Shown here: positions 1 through 11,364 of the stretch, piece after piece | How positions within the stretch are numbered: position 1 is the first letter of the stretch | Layout: every line of letters starts with the position of its first letter | DNA from: Lactifluus volemus | Taxonomy: Eukaryota; Basidiomycota; Agaricomycetes; Russulales; Russulaceae | Direction: 5' to 3' | DNA: 64,000 bases | Assembly (NCBI GenBank): GCA_022376515.1 | Contig: WTXI01000190.1 | Coordinates: forward strand, 1-64,000 | The notes under the pieces: generated by a model | Database searches by the model: none | What the model was told of the DNA's origin: nothing | The model's input: only the letters and a program-made list of their open reading frames with translations | Made by a program: the position numbers and the translations under genes

Positions 1-83
1 GAACTCTTGGACAGGCTTTAATGAATTTTTTCTCTCGACTTTAGTTACACCTTGTGCCTGCATCAGCAATTGTCCATGTTGCT

Positions 84-250
84 TAATGTGTGCTTAACGT
101 GCTTATTAAGCACGTTAAGCACAAATTAAGCACAAAACGATTAAGCAGGTTAACGCCACCCCGGTGCTTGATTAAGCACCATTCTGCTTAATTGTGCTTG
201 ATTAAGCACAATCTGCTTGATCAAAGACTCATCTAAGTGACTTTAAGCAC
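84..250. repeat. Left subterminal TTAAGC repeat array of E1
   Basis: Dense copies of gcttaatt/ttaagcac in both orientations. A matching cluster lies at about 1800-2000. Such arrays are typical transposase-binding regions of CACTA-like elements (family knowledge); here they could titrate a transposase acting in trans. Confidence 0.7.
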
Positions 251-499
251 ATCTTAATCACAATTCAAACAGTGCTAAATGGCTTTCAAAACATTTTTAA
301 TCACACCAAACTTTTAGGCACCACATTAGTATATTTAAGAGACAACTAGCTACAACATGAATGACTATCAATCTACTGTGATACTGAAAGGCAAGAAGAT
401 AATGATAGAGTTGGAACTGAGATGGTGTGGTGCGAGTAGATGACGGAGACAGGATGACGGGCTCAAGCTCTGAGTCAGGAAGCGAGCAGCATGAGGCTC

Positions 500-760
500 G
501 AGCTCTGTGAGCAAGCGGCGTCGGACTCGAGCTGTGTGAGTGAGCGTCATGGGATCCGAGCGAGCGGCATCGGGCTCGAGCTGTGTGGGTGAGCATCGTG
601 GGATCTGAGCGAGCGGCATCGGGCTCAAGCTCGTGTGGGCGAGCGTCGTGGGATCCAAGCGAGTGGCATCGGGCTCAAGCTCGTGTGGGCGAGCGTCATG
701 GGATCCGAGCGAGCGGCATCGGGCTCGAGCTCGTGTGGAGCGAGCAGTGAGACTCAAGCT
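500..760. repeat. 50 bp minisatellite inside E1
   Basis: Four to five degenerate units of about 49-50 bp, each with gggatc(c/t)gagcgag and catcgggctc. Unit starts are near 548, 597, 647 and 697. The repeat keeps the minus strand open as low-complexity Ser/His/Arg-rich frames, so those long frames are probably a composition by-product. Confidence 0.75.
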
Positions 761-1061
761 CCATAAGCGAGCGTTTGTCGGAACGGTTTCGTGATGGCGT
801 GTGTGCCCGTGCTGAAGGGGGAACAAGGGCACCGGTGCGACGACGGTGTGGCTTGATGAGAAGGGGGCGTTTGAGTCCCGGGGGCTGTGGTTTCTCCAGC
901 GGAAATTGTAGGAAACATTTCCCCCCCCTTGCGAAGAATCTAGAGGCATCGACGAGAGTAGCTTCAATGTGCGTAGTGCCGTGGTGCTTGTCAGGGCAAT
1001 GATTGCTGAGGCTTCTCGGGACGGGAAGCGCGAAGGAGGTCCACGATCGGACTTGAGAAGC

Positions 1062-1723
1062 CTACTCGTGGACAGCTAGCGAGTGATTGATAGGAAGGAG
1101 AGAGGGAGGGAAAGGACCTGGGAGGTGGGGTGCAGCCTTAGCGTTCTTCGTCGGGTTGAGAACAGTGGTGGTCTCGAGCTTGATTTGAGAGCGGGGAATG
1201 TTGGAGGTAGTCTGGGAGGAAGCGCAGGAGGAGGAAGCGAAAGCGGGGGAGGAGGCGCAAGAAGCAGAGGCGGCAGTAGTGGTGGAGGCATAGGAGGCAG
1301 AGACAGAGGCGGAGGAAGCAGAGGGCAGAGGAAGAGGAGAGGAAGCATCGTCAGAGCGTGTTGGGGTGGGGTGGGCAGCGTTATAAGGCGTTGGGGCGGG
1401 TGGATGCGAGGAATATGACAAATTAGAAAAAAAATTAGTGTTAGAAGTGGAAATAAAAAAAGTCGCGACGCACCCAGGCCGTGCTTATAAACAACGGCGT
1501 TGCAGCGGCAAAGGAACACGCTGCTGCTGTTGCAGCGATGGCAGCAGGGACGGGGTTCCAGAGGGTGAGACATAGTAGCGACAGAAGGCAGAAGAGCCTG
1601 AAGAGGCAACACAGGTGACAAAAGTGGCGACGAGATGACCATGTTGAAGCAACGAGAGGGAGGGAGAGGGCCGAGGCACATCAACATCGGGAAAGAACGT
1701 GCACGTGATTTGTGCATTGGCAC
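1062..1723 (-). other. GC-rich low-complexity core of E1 with overlapping open frames
   Basis: Purine-rich on plus (gaggcggag-type runs). Minus frames of 119 and 215 aa are Pro/Leu/Ser/Ala-rich with no domain, signal or conserved motif. I do not call a gene. Confidence 0.4.
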
Positions 1724-2600
1724 GACTTAGTGAAATTTTCATGAATCACAACTTGCAAACTTTTTCAGACAGATTAGTTAAATTATGTAAATTCTGTTTT
1801 TTTGCTTAGCACAATTAAAAGTCCCTTAAATTTTCATTATTTGCTTAAATATGTTAAGTGTGCTTAATGTCAGTCTTAATTGTGCTGAGCATGTTGAGCC
1901 TGCTTAAGCTGCTTAATGGCACTTAAACAAAATTTTCATCAAGCAGAATTAAGCAAAAAAGTAAATTTAAGACTATTAAGACCACTAATCACCATTAAGC
2001 AACATGGACAATTGCTGATGTGTAACATATGCAGATATTGTTTCACAGATTTTAATCTGCTGAGTTTAAACAATGGAGTCAACAGACCACAAATGGCGCA
2101 CCCTGACTCTTCTATTTTCTCAGGTGAAGATTTTGAGCAGAAATCGTTGACAATATCATGTATCAACCTTTCATCAGGGGGAGAAGGAGGAAAGCATATT
2201 ACTGCTGATCCACATCTTTTCTTTTTTGACATACAAGAACGATTCACATGGTTAGGTGAATTGTTAACGGAAAATGAAACATGAGCATTGGTGGCTGCAT
2301 CCCTTTGTGCACTAATAATGGTTTCCTCACTCGATTTCAGGTTATTGAGTTTACATTTTCTTATTCTCCTCTGACAAATTGTATTGCAAGTAACTCTACT
2401 TTTGACAATTGAAAACACAGTGACCAAGTCATCACAATTTTCATAGTGATAATTTTCAAACAATGATATGATAGTAGCCTTTGGATCATGCGATAAAACA
2501 TCCAAATTATGAAATTTGGCGATTGTCATGATCAATCTAACTGACATGTGAGCAATGATGTTCCGAAGAGGGATATTTGGTTTAACGAAGCCCTCCACAT

Positions 2601-3468
2601 TGTAATCCTTATCACTGTCAAAATCACCATGAGCTACAAACATGAACACGTTTTTGGCACTACCAGCGTACCCTTTTATGACATACAGTGCAATCTCGGC
2701 AAATGTGAATTCATGCAGACTGCCACCACCATAAGGACATCTTGGACACGTGTTATCTATTGTACTCACATGGCCATTCATACTCCAAAGATGAATCAAT
2801 CGTAGACTACCACGTATAGCAAAAAAGGGGGCACAACATAGATCACGATGAAAACAGGTCAAGAACACCCAAATGGTGAAAATGATGACAAAAACAACAA
2901 ATACTAACTTGCATGAGTATTCATGTACAAAACTGTAACATAGCCTGTATAGATAAAGGGTTATCTGAAGCAATCTATACACAACTCAAGAGATCGTGTA
3001 AGACCATCTATCAACACGTGACATGTCCAGTAAGAGTTTGTATATATAGCAAATTGCATTGCAATTGCAACTTGCCAAAATGGAAATAGTGGACAGGAAC
3101 AAGTTCAAATGCAGACATAGACACAAGTAGATATGGACAAGGTCCACATTAGCAATAGAACTTGTTTGTAGACACAGTGGAGCCGTCATAACTTGTTTTA
3201 AGATGAGAAAAAAGATGTCATTACAAATCCCATCATGACAACAAATGATGAGAAATTATGATACTACAAAAAATGTTTCAAAAGTTAGTACTTTTTCTTT
3301 TTTTCATGAAATGAAACGCAAGATATATCAAAGACTTACCAAACAACGACAAATTCCCTCAAGTCTTGACATAGTATATATACCAAGACATACAGTTGAC
3401 TTGCACAATAGTGAATATAACCTGCATTTACAAATTTCGAGATAGAGAATATGTAAGTGCATATATCT
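2601..3468. other. No supported gene
   Basis: AT-rich sequence upstream of the Helitron N-terminal frame. The minus frame continues to 2982 with hydrophobic residues, but nothing recognisable supports coding beyond about 2650. Confidence 0.4.
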
Positions 3469-3473
3469 GGCAA

Positions 3474-4024
3474 TGTCAAGGCTCAGAGGGGCCTTGGCGC
3501 ACGATGTGTGCTTGGATAGTGATCGAGGAGAACTGAATGTGGCACATAGCCTTAGTTCGACGAAGATCACTCAAGTTCTTTCCTTGGCTTTACTATAGAG
3601 GAGAGCGTCACGCTGATGGATGCACTCTACTGTATCGTCAGAGAAGAGGTCAAGGGTAATCACAAGATGAGACTAAGTCTTGGATGATAACAGTCAGGAG
3701 GTCTGACTTGAAGGGCAAGGAAGGGAAGATGGTTTAACTAGTCTGATTGCAGACGAAGCAAAGTCTAAGGAGACAAGCTACAACAGGCTGGTATTTATAC
3801 TACTACAGTGTGACACTGAGTCAGGGAGTCCCAGGCATGTCACACTGTGACATGCCTTGTAAATAGTATATTGTAGATCTGGACAGAGAAACATCAGACT
3901 AAACTCAGAACAGACAGAGATCTGTATCATAAAGTGTCTTGTGATATTGGTCAAGAAAAGAAAAAGATACCCAGGGTCACGTGTAGTGGCGTATCTCAGT
4001 AGGTCACATGGAGAAACTGTAACA
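3474..4024 (-). mobile_element. Solo LTR (551 bp) with GGCAA target duplication
   Basis: On plus the unit starts tgtcaaggctc and ends ctgtaaca, so on minus it begins TGTTACAG and ends CTTGACA (TG...CA). GGCAA occurs at 3469-3473 and 4025-4029. A TATA-like box (gtataaatacc on minus) fits LTR promoter structure in the minus orientation. No internal region flanks it, so it is a solo LTR left by LTR-LTR recombination. Its first bases resemble the gypsy-1 LTR, but the rest differs. Confidence 0.85.
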
Positions 4025-4707
4025 GGCAAGTACCCAGACACGTACCTTGAAACGATCACACTAGCTAAATCAATGTAGTAAATGCCATAAAGCGAAGCTA
4101 ACAACATTGTCAACAGACAAATTGAAAAGGTGTAGCAATAGAGCATGTAGCAGGAACAGAACATTCCCAATACACAGATGAAAAATGTATGTCTGAGTGA
4201 TATACATGCCAGAAATAGTGTCAGCAGAGACAGGAAAAAAAAAGGCTACCCTCGGGGTATTTATTCATATATACAGATTTTAGATACTTAATTATGCTAA
4301 TATTAACGTACAAAAATGTGAATCACACACAGAAGCATTTTTGGAATATACTTACATGGAAAAACAGGCTACATAGTTGTAAATGAGATCCCAACCTCAC
4401 AATTGTATAAATGAATAAACGCAACAAAATAGAACAACAATATTGGCCATCTGATGTGTGTGAAGGATCTGTACAAAGATGCAATACGAACTTGAATGTA
4501 TACACCATAATAATGACCACTATGACAACAACACCAATACAAAGAACTAGTAGAATTTTTTTTTGGAAACAACATATGAACTTTAAAAAATAGAAAACAA
4601 AAACAAAAAGAAGAAGAAAACAGAGACAGAAATGTACGCAACGACATCAAAGATGCAAATTATTTTTTTTGTTAATTTTAGCAAGAAAGGGAGCTATACT
4701 TTAATGG
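4025..4707. other. No supported gene
   Basis: AT-rich; only short, unrelated frames. Confidence 0.4.
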
Positions 4708-7002
4708 TTACCCAAGAGAAAGCAAAATGACGGAAATCAAGTTGGAGGACAAAACAGGACCAGCAGATCCACGGTATGTACCAAGAGTGTATACCACTGA
4801 GACAACTGACTCCAGTGGAACCATGGCAGCCCCTTCTCTGTAAAGAGGCCACACCAACATGTTCTTAAAGTCAGCCTCTCTAAAACCAAAACCTTTACGA
4901 TCATTCGTAGCTCTGCCATCATATACTGGAACTGGCCAATGTTTACATGATCAATAGAGCACAAGGAAAACAGAGAGATGCCTTACTTAATTCATTGAAT
5001 GCACGCAAATGATATCAGAAGAAGCAGCAACCAACAAAGAGGACACTGTCTTCAAAACACTCAACTTTCCCTTAATGGGAGAAGCCGGAGCAGACACTAA
5101 CAATGTTGCATCAGGAAAACAATTAACAGTTCACCTGATAAAATTTAAAAAGAAACTCACAGGGTCACCAGCCATCACCTCTACCCTCTTCTCTAGTCGT
5201 AAATCCAAAACCTGCTTGAGATGTCATACCATATATTACATGGAAGTCGAAAAGCAATTCCCATAAAGCAGTATCATGTCGGAAGTCTTGTTCGAAAGGT
5301 GCAATGGTGACTTTGTGAATGGCATAGGGTGAATGTGGTGGACCAGCTTCAGCAGATCCAACTAAATAACTTTCAGTAACTGTATCAGTCATAACACACA
5401 GTGCCATTGACTTGGTTTCAGTGATACGCAAGCAGTTGTTGACAATGCTTAAGATTTTTGGATTGACTCTGGCGGTGTTAACATAACTGCCACACTTAAC
5501 AAACCACAATACCTTGATGATTGTCCTGATAAGTTCATTGTGTCAAGAGAACAAGATAAAGACAAAGATTAAAATGTGTGCACAGACGTACTTGACATCT
5601 TTAATTGGTATTCCTTCACACTTTGCAGAAAATAGTGTGTGGAGAGACTCCAAAGATCCAGAAAAAGATTTGATTTCATATACACAACTGTGGGAAAAGC
5701 ATGCAGAGTATATCAACACAAATGTATGATAACAACAACGAGCTAACGTACAGAAGGTGAGCGAGACCCTTGTATATATCCGTAAGTGCTGGGTCCAGAC
5801 ACAGAACCAACATGACTGAATCTGCGTCAGTATGTGTAGGTGTAGGATCATCATCCCTAATAAATGTAATAATTCAACAATGCATTGGGTCAAACATATG
5901 AATAAAAAAAACCAAGGAAAGAAGCACACTTTGTGACATTGTTGACATCGAGACACATTGGCAACTGTGCATGTTCAGCATCCCTAACAATATGTGTAAG
6001 AATCCAATGATGCATCCTATCAAACACACAAAAAAAAAGTAAAGAAAGTAGCTCACCTCATTTCATCCTTGACAATGACTTGTTCTTTTTCCACAGCAGA
6101 ATTAGAACTTTCTTCTTTCAATACTGGTGACCTGAGACAACATTCAGCACATAAAAATATAAAGGAATAAGATCGTATGAAGGAATGGATGATCCAAGAA
6201 GACCTAATTTGTCAATAGCCTTCACAACAACCCTGTGATACACATTAGACAATAAGTAATACACATATGAAACATAAGACAAGACATACGAAGTCGATGC
6301 AAAGGGAGGTGGAGCCTTCTTCTTTTGCAAAGAATCTGCAATGATGCTATGACGCGGTGATCAGAACGGAGACAAAGGTTGCAAAGTGGAATACAACTTA
6401 CGATGAGATGGAAGGAAACTTGATTCACTATCGCTATCTTCTACATTAACAGTGCGTGCACGTGTCCTGTGGTCAATATTAGAGAAATACAAGAAATCAA
6501 AACGAAAGAAATAAAATGATGACGCAATGAACCTTCTGTCCTGATTTTCTTCAAGTGCTTTTGCCTTCTCTGACTTTATGGGAGTACATCTTCTAGAAGA
6601 TCAGAAACCTTCGCAAGCGACAGAAAGAAACGAACTTAGGCCTGATTTTTCTGAAACAAAACAAGTCCAGAAACAAACCAGAACAATAAAAATAAAAAAA
6701 TGAATGATAAAACGAAAGGTAAAAAGTAGAAGTAAGGGTAAGAGAAAAACCAATCAACAAATGAACATAAAAACACGTACCTCAGACTACCACTGAAAAT
6801 GACAGTCGGAGATGGGGATCGCTTTCGGGCCACAGCAACCTCCACCAAATCACTGATATAAATGGTCAAAGGTTACTAAACAACACAATTATAGAATTAC
6901 ACACAAGATAGAACAACTGGTAACAGGTCAAAGCCAGAAGTACCAGGTGGAGGAGGGGATCAGCGCAAATGCTTCACTTGATGAACAGAATTGATGACTT
7001 CT
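4708..7002 (-). CDS. Multi-exon fungal gene of unknown function (5' end not found)
   Basis: Frame and splice signals give a chain of small exons in minus order: 7002-6944, 6852-6781, 6592-6533, 6466-6402, 6335-6290, 6232 to about 6180, 6131-6057, 5856-5752, 5687-5592, 5512-5240, one or two unresolved small exons, and 4931-4708 ending in TAA. Donors are GTACGT, GTAAGT, GTGAGC; acceptors are mostly CAG. The N-terminal part is Ser/Lys/Glu-rich; the last exons are better ordered (VYDGRATNDRKGFGF; VVSVVYTLGTYRGSAGPVLS) and resemble hypothetical Agaricomycete proteins I cannot name functionally. The intron at 5239-5212 would be only about 28 bp, so that junction may be wrong or damaged. No domain identified; the start exon is missing. 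Confidence 0.55.
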
Positions 7003-8443
7003 CTGCGTGGATAATAAAAATCATATAGGTCATGGCACCATGAAGGAAACATACACATCTGATAAATCACTAGACACCACACCTCTGCACTTGTTGATAC
7101 ACAAGGGGTTGAAGAAGTCCTAATAAAATTTATGAGACCCAAAAAATGAAAACACAGCCATATACAATATCATATGTGGTGCCACTAAAAGAAGTCTCCT
7201 CAGCAACAAGTCTATGAAAGCTTGTCAGCAGATTACTAAAGGGTAAAATGAAAACACATACTGTTCCAGGCTCGTGTTGTCACTACATTTCATAAATATT
7301 TAGTCTATGTTACTCAAGAACATCTTACAAACTCACATCAATCTTGGTTTTTTCTTCAATAGACTATATATAGTGCATAGACAGCATAGCATCAAAATCA
7401 GCAAACAATGACAGATAAGTTCAAAATAAAATAAATAAACATATGACAACCCCTTTTTCTGTGTTCTAGAATCTTCCTTCATAAAGAGAACCACACATGT
7501 TAATGAAAGGAATGTAAGAAACGCACGATGAACCCTTCGGCATGTTTTTATCGCAGTTTTACTATCAAGTCAATATCACAGGTTATCTGAAGGCAAGTAG
7601 AAACTGGAACGATGGATGGTGATTTGATTCCAAATACCAATCCAATTGAAGACCTTATATGCAATTTCTGTGATGCAGACAAATAACAGGAACACAAGAA
7701 ACCGCCAGACCCCCTCCCCCCCCCATAAAAAAGATTGTTGACAAGACAACAGTAATAAAGCCAGACACCCAGAAACATCTGGTAGAGGTCAACTTCACGT
7801 TGCATATAACAATAACCTTTTTTGAACAGTGACCAACTTCTGCGACTCTGTGCGTGAATCAGAGCAAGAATCACATCAGAGTCATGTAATGCACACGGAC
7901 ATTGCAGCCATGTACAGACAATGAATTAGAACAACAGAAGTAGAGCGTAGCAACGCTCGGTAAGGTGTGTCATGTATCTGAACCTCCAACTGATGCATGA
8001 ATACTAAAAATGTACTTGTGAGACATACAAAACAGACAAAGTGAAAAAAGAAAACAAAAATACTAATAATAATGATGAATCAAAAGGACAAAAGTACTTG
8101 TCATTTTGAACAGATTCAGTCTCTCAGTTCACAACAAAGACCCACACTCTGATATCATGGAAACCATATACAACATTGAAGAAGCACATACATTGTTTGT
8201 AACACAAGAGACAAAAGCAGCCACAACTAATTGTAAACAGGCAACGGAATTGAACAAAGTACCATAAAGCTCTCTGATCATGAGGGACACATCAAACTAG
8301 CAAGTGTTTACACGGTGAGTGACTATAGAATTAAACCAGGATATGTGTATGACTCAATATAGATGTGCATGACCTTTTGGGATGAGAACAAAATCCAAGA
8401 ATTTTCAAACCCAGCCTCCTGGTGAGTTGTGAAACAAAACACA
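7003..8443. other. No supported gene
   Basis: AT-rich; short frames only. May hold the 5' end of the minus-strand gene at 4708-7002, which I could not resolve. Confidence 0.35.
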
Positions 8444-8448
8444 GATGA

Positions 8449-8890
8449 TGTTATGGATTTGTCTGGACCTCTGCCTCCCTGTTGCCTCATGTTTTTCATT
8501 TCTGTCTACATTCTTGCTTACGGACAGAGCCTCACCTTGTACAACACAGAACAGCGTGTTCATGACTCATAGTGACCCTTATGACATCATTAGCCTAGAA
8601 CTTTGATGACGTCATAGTTAGACCCAGGCTCATGACATCATTACTAATGTCACTCACCCTTTGCCCTGTACAGTATATAAGGCTTCTCATCTTGTGTCCT
8701 TGCTCTCCAGCTTGGACTTCTCTCCAATACTAGCCTCTGAACTCCCTCACAAGTCCTCTGTGAACCTTCTCTCTCTTGAAGCCCTCTAAGTGCTATAACT
8801 TAGCTAGACCCAATCTAGACTCACATCTCTGTTGGTTCCTCTTGAACAACTTGATCCTATCTTAGAACTAGGAACAGCTAGTCCCTAACA
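8449..8890. mobile_element. Solo LTR (442 bp) with GATGA target duplication
   Basis: Starts TGTTATGGATT and ends CCCTAACA, with a five-base terminal inversion (TGTTA/TAACA). GATGA at 8444-8448 and 8891-8895 is a perfect 5 bp target duplication. A TATA box (tatataagg, near 8672) with CT-rich sequence downstream fits a plus-strand LTR promoter. The first eight bases match the gypsy-2 LTR at 59803-60406 (minus), suggesting a related lineage. Confidence 0.9.
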
Positions 8891-9583
8891 GATGACGATG
8901 ATGTGGAGGAGGTAGTCTTCACGGTTCGTGGTGTCATACACACAAAGGAATTGCCACCTATCAATAAAAAGCCAAGGTACATATCTGACAATACCAGAAA
9001 ACAATACTAACGCAAAACCAATAACTTAGGATTCCTGCACACAAATATAGGTTTATTTGGCAGGGTGTTTCACTAACAGGACTGGAAACACCAACATTTA
9101 CAAGGGCCTTTCAAGTGATACAAATTATACATTCACATTTTGACCAACACTTCCAGGAAGGCGCACTTGAGAAACGATCTGAAAGCAATGAACTCTATAT
9201 ATGGAACAGGTACCTTACACCTGCGCATGAGGCTAAAGGGATGCGGATAATCCCTTTCTTACCAGGAGTCAACCCCAATGGTACATTACGCAACATGGCC
9301 CAAGAAGACACCAATTGCCCTTATGTTCATACAGAAGACAATCAAGTTCATTATTTTTCGGCACATCAAGATAATGAAGGCGATTATATGTAAGTACCAT
9401 TTCCAAGAGCAAATACATTTTCAAACAGTTTGCAGGTACAAATGAACTGAACCACAGATGTTTTGTGTTGGGAACTTGGTTGAAGCACAACTATCATTCA
9501 TTGTGATACCAATTAAAGGAGGTCATCACAAAATGCTCATGGTACTCCGTTCACTTGCATTGATCAAAGGGAACTTCATAAAG
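8891..9583 (+). pseudogene. Exons of an unknown fungal protein (VGNLVEAQLSF family), disrupted
   Basis: Three plus exons join by frame and splice sites: 8891-8976 (acidic DDDDVEEVVF), 9030-9389 (RAFQVIQIIHSHFD, RIIPFLPGVNPNG) and 9436-9583 (FCVGNLVEAQLSF, KMLMVLRSLALI), with a donor at 9584. The third exon opens with an in-frame TGA where CGA would fit. The solo LTR at 8449-8890 landed just downstream of an AG acceptor (acacag, 8439-8444), so the 5' end is disrupted. The motifs recur in hypothetical Agaricomycete proteins of unknown role. Downstream exons were not found. Confidence 0.5.
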
Positions 9584-11364
9584 GTAAATACTAGTCTCCC
9601 ATATAAAAGTGTGCAACTAAACTAGTACGATGAAATTAGATGGAGACAAAACATGAAGTAAAAGATGTACTGACTCCAAAAGCAACAACAATCAAGTGAA
9701 AAGCAGGATATTACAATGTGGTCGAGGAAAAGAGGATGAGATTAGATGACATGTTCCTTGAACCACAGTCTCCAGACTGTTAGGATACCGCTCAAAGTAT
9801 ATCTACATGTCGTGAATAAAGATAAATTCTTGCCATCTGCAACGCACTAGCGTCACAACACAATACAGTTTAATTTCTATCCAAACTCGAACAACATAAT
9901 CGAAAAACATAGAATCATCTATTGTACATACATTCTTGTAAATATGCCAGAATGAGCATTCATGGTGACATTGTGTTGGTGTCATTTCACAACCAGAAAA
10001 TGCAATGATTACTTTCAGAATTTAATTGACCCACATTTCTGAAACGTTCAACAAATTCTGCTGATCTGCTAAAATGACAAACACAGATGGCACACCGATT
10101 AGTAAAACAGACATACAAAAACAGATCATTTCGTGGAGGTTTGAAATGTGGCATCACATATTTAGATAACTCGTTCAACTATTGCGCAACATCAACAAGT
10201 GGCAGACACCATACCACATTAAACTATAGTTGCTTCATCATCATAAAATGACCACCGAATACATTGCACAAAATAGTGTTTACAGTAGAACAAATATTGA
10301 GATCACAAACAGTGGATACCATATGACAGTGCCAATGACAATGCTTTTCTTGTGCATCAAATTATCCTAAATTCAACAAGACAAAAAAAACATACCTGTA
10401 AACCCCCTGACGATCTGATCAGCAATCAATGATGGAAGTTTTTTTTTTTCCTATAACAAGCAAACGGACAAACATTTTAAATTATGAGCTCCATGCATAT
10501 GATCAGCAGTAAATGAAGGAAGCCTTCTCCAAGTATGCCCATCAACTCGATTGAAATCTCCACAAAATGACCCTGGAGCATGTTCCGTGTTGACTAAAAA
10601 AAACACAAAAGGGATACCCATATGAACAAATAAGTGGAATCCAGGCCTTGCAAGGTTGATTTGCATAAGTGTGCCAAAATTTACCTACATATTCAACAAC
10701 GGGTATCAAAATTCACACCTGAACGGCATGTTCAATCAGAAGCCGCTTCTGATAATCTTCAGATGAATAACTGCCACATGTGGTAGTATATCAACAGCAT
10801 ATTCAACCATAACCATGCATAACCCCCATCCCACTTCTCCCATACCATGTCCCACATTGACCACATGACCAAAAGATCAGCATGTCACTATTTCACCAAT
10901 TCATGTACTTGACACATTTGATTAAGCAATGCATTAAAGAACAATATGTAAAACCTGCGCCGTGATGTTTTCTAGAACAAGACCCGCTCCATGACCACTT
11001 CGATGATCATGCTGGCATGAAAAAAAGGTACACGATGGTCACGTTAGTTGTTCAGCTGCGTGGGCATTGACAATGCTATTTTCTAGTCTATTACCCCCCA
11101 TCACCCCCCCCCCCCACCCCCACACACACACACACCCAAGACACAAATTTATTATAAAATTGAGTAAGACATCAATTGTTTACCCTTGCCTCCTGTGCCC
11201 CACCACTGAGGTGACCTCTCCTGCCCATCAAAATGAACTTGCAAAAATGTGCTAAGAAATGCCCTTTGGTTAAAATTTTGAGCGACCGTTGTGTCAAAAA
11301 GATGTGGTACAGCAGGTGATCTCACTCTCGGACACTTTACATCCCCTTACATTCGCACTTTCAG
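9584..11364. other. No supported gene; simple repeats
   Basis: AT-rich sequence with a C-rich then CA-rich tract at about 11094-11135. No exon chain could be built. Confidence 0.4.

Larger units (their letters stand above)
61..2020. mobile_element. Non-autonomous TIR element E1 (CATCAGC termini, 2 bp target duplication)
   Basis: Positions 61-88 and 1993-2020 are perfect 28 bp inverted repeats starting CATCAGCAATTG. TG flanks both sides (59-60 and 2021-2022). Excising the element with one TG restores the Helitron frame, which fixes both boundaries. Subterminal regions are packed with TTAAGC-type motifs and the core is GC-rich. No transposase is recognisable. Short subterminal repeats with a 2-3 bp duplication recall CACTA/EnSpm-like (CMC) elements; that assignment is inference. 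A relative lies at 44580-46853. Confidence 0.85.
1..2600 (-). pseudogene. Helitron N-terminal region, interrupted and continuing off the left edge
   Basis: Minus-strand coding runs from about 2600 to 2021, then resumes at 60-1. The stretch includes a Cys pair of the form CAICG followed by LTPLF and KSVKQYLHML, which resembles the N-terminal region of fungal Helitron Rep-helicase proteins. After the inserted element the continuation reads QGVTKVERKNS, as in that family. Removing 61-2020 plus one 2 bp duplicate restores an uninterrupted frame. The HUH nuclease and helicase would lie left of the window. The start is uncertain; the methionine at 2547 (MSVRLIMTIAK) is one option and the frame stays open further upstream. 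Confident as a Helitron-type N-terminus; activity cannot be judged. Confidence 0.75.

Noticed and set aside
500..760. CRISPR-like array
   Set aside because: Units are contiguous and degenerate without unique spacers; eukaryotic context.
368..967. 199-codon minus ORF in E1
   Set aside because: Built from 50 bp repeats and simple composition; overlaps other open frames; no domain.
1939..2982. Membrane protein suggested by the hydrophobic start of the 347-codon minus frame
   Set aside because: The hydrophobic part lies upstream of the Helitron-like region and probably is untranslated or intronic; the end at 1939 lies in the inserted element.
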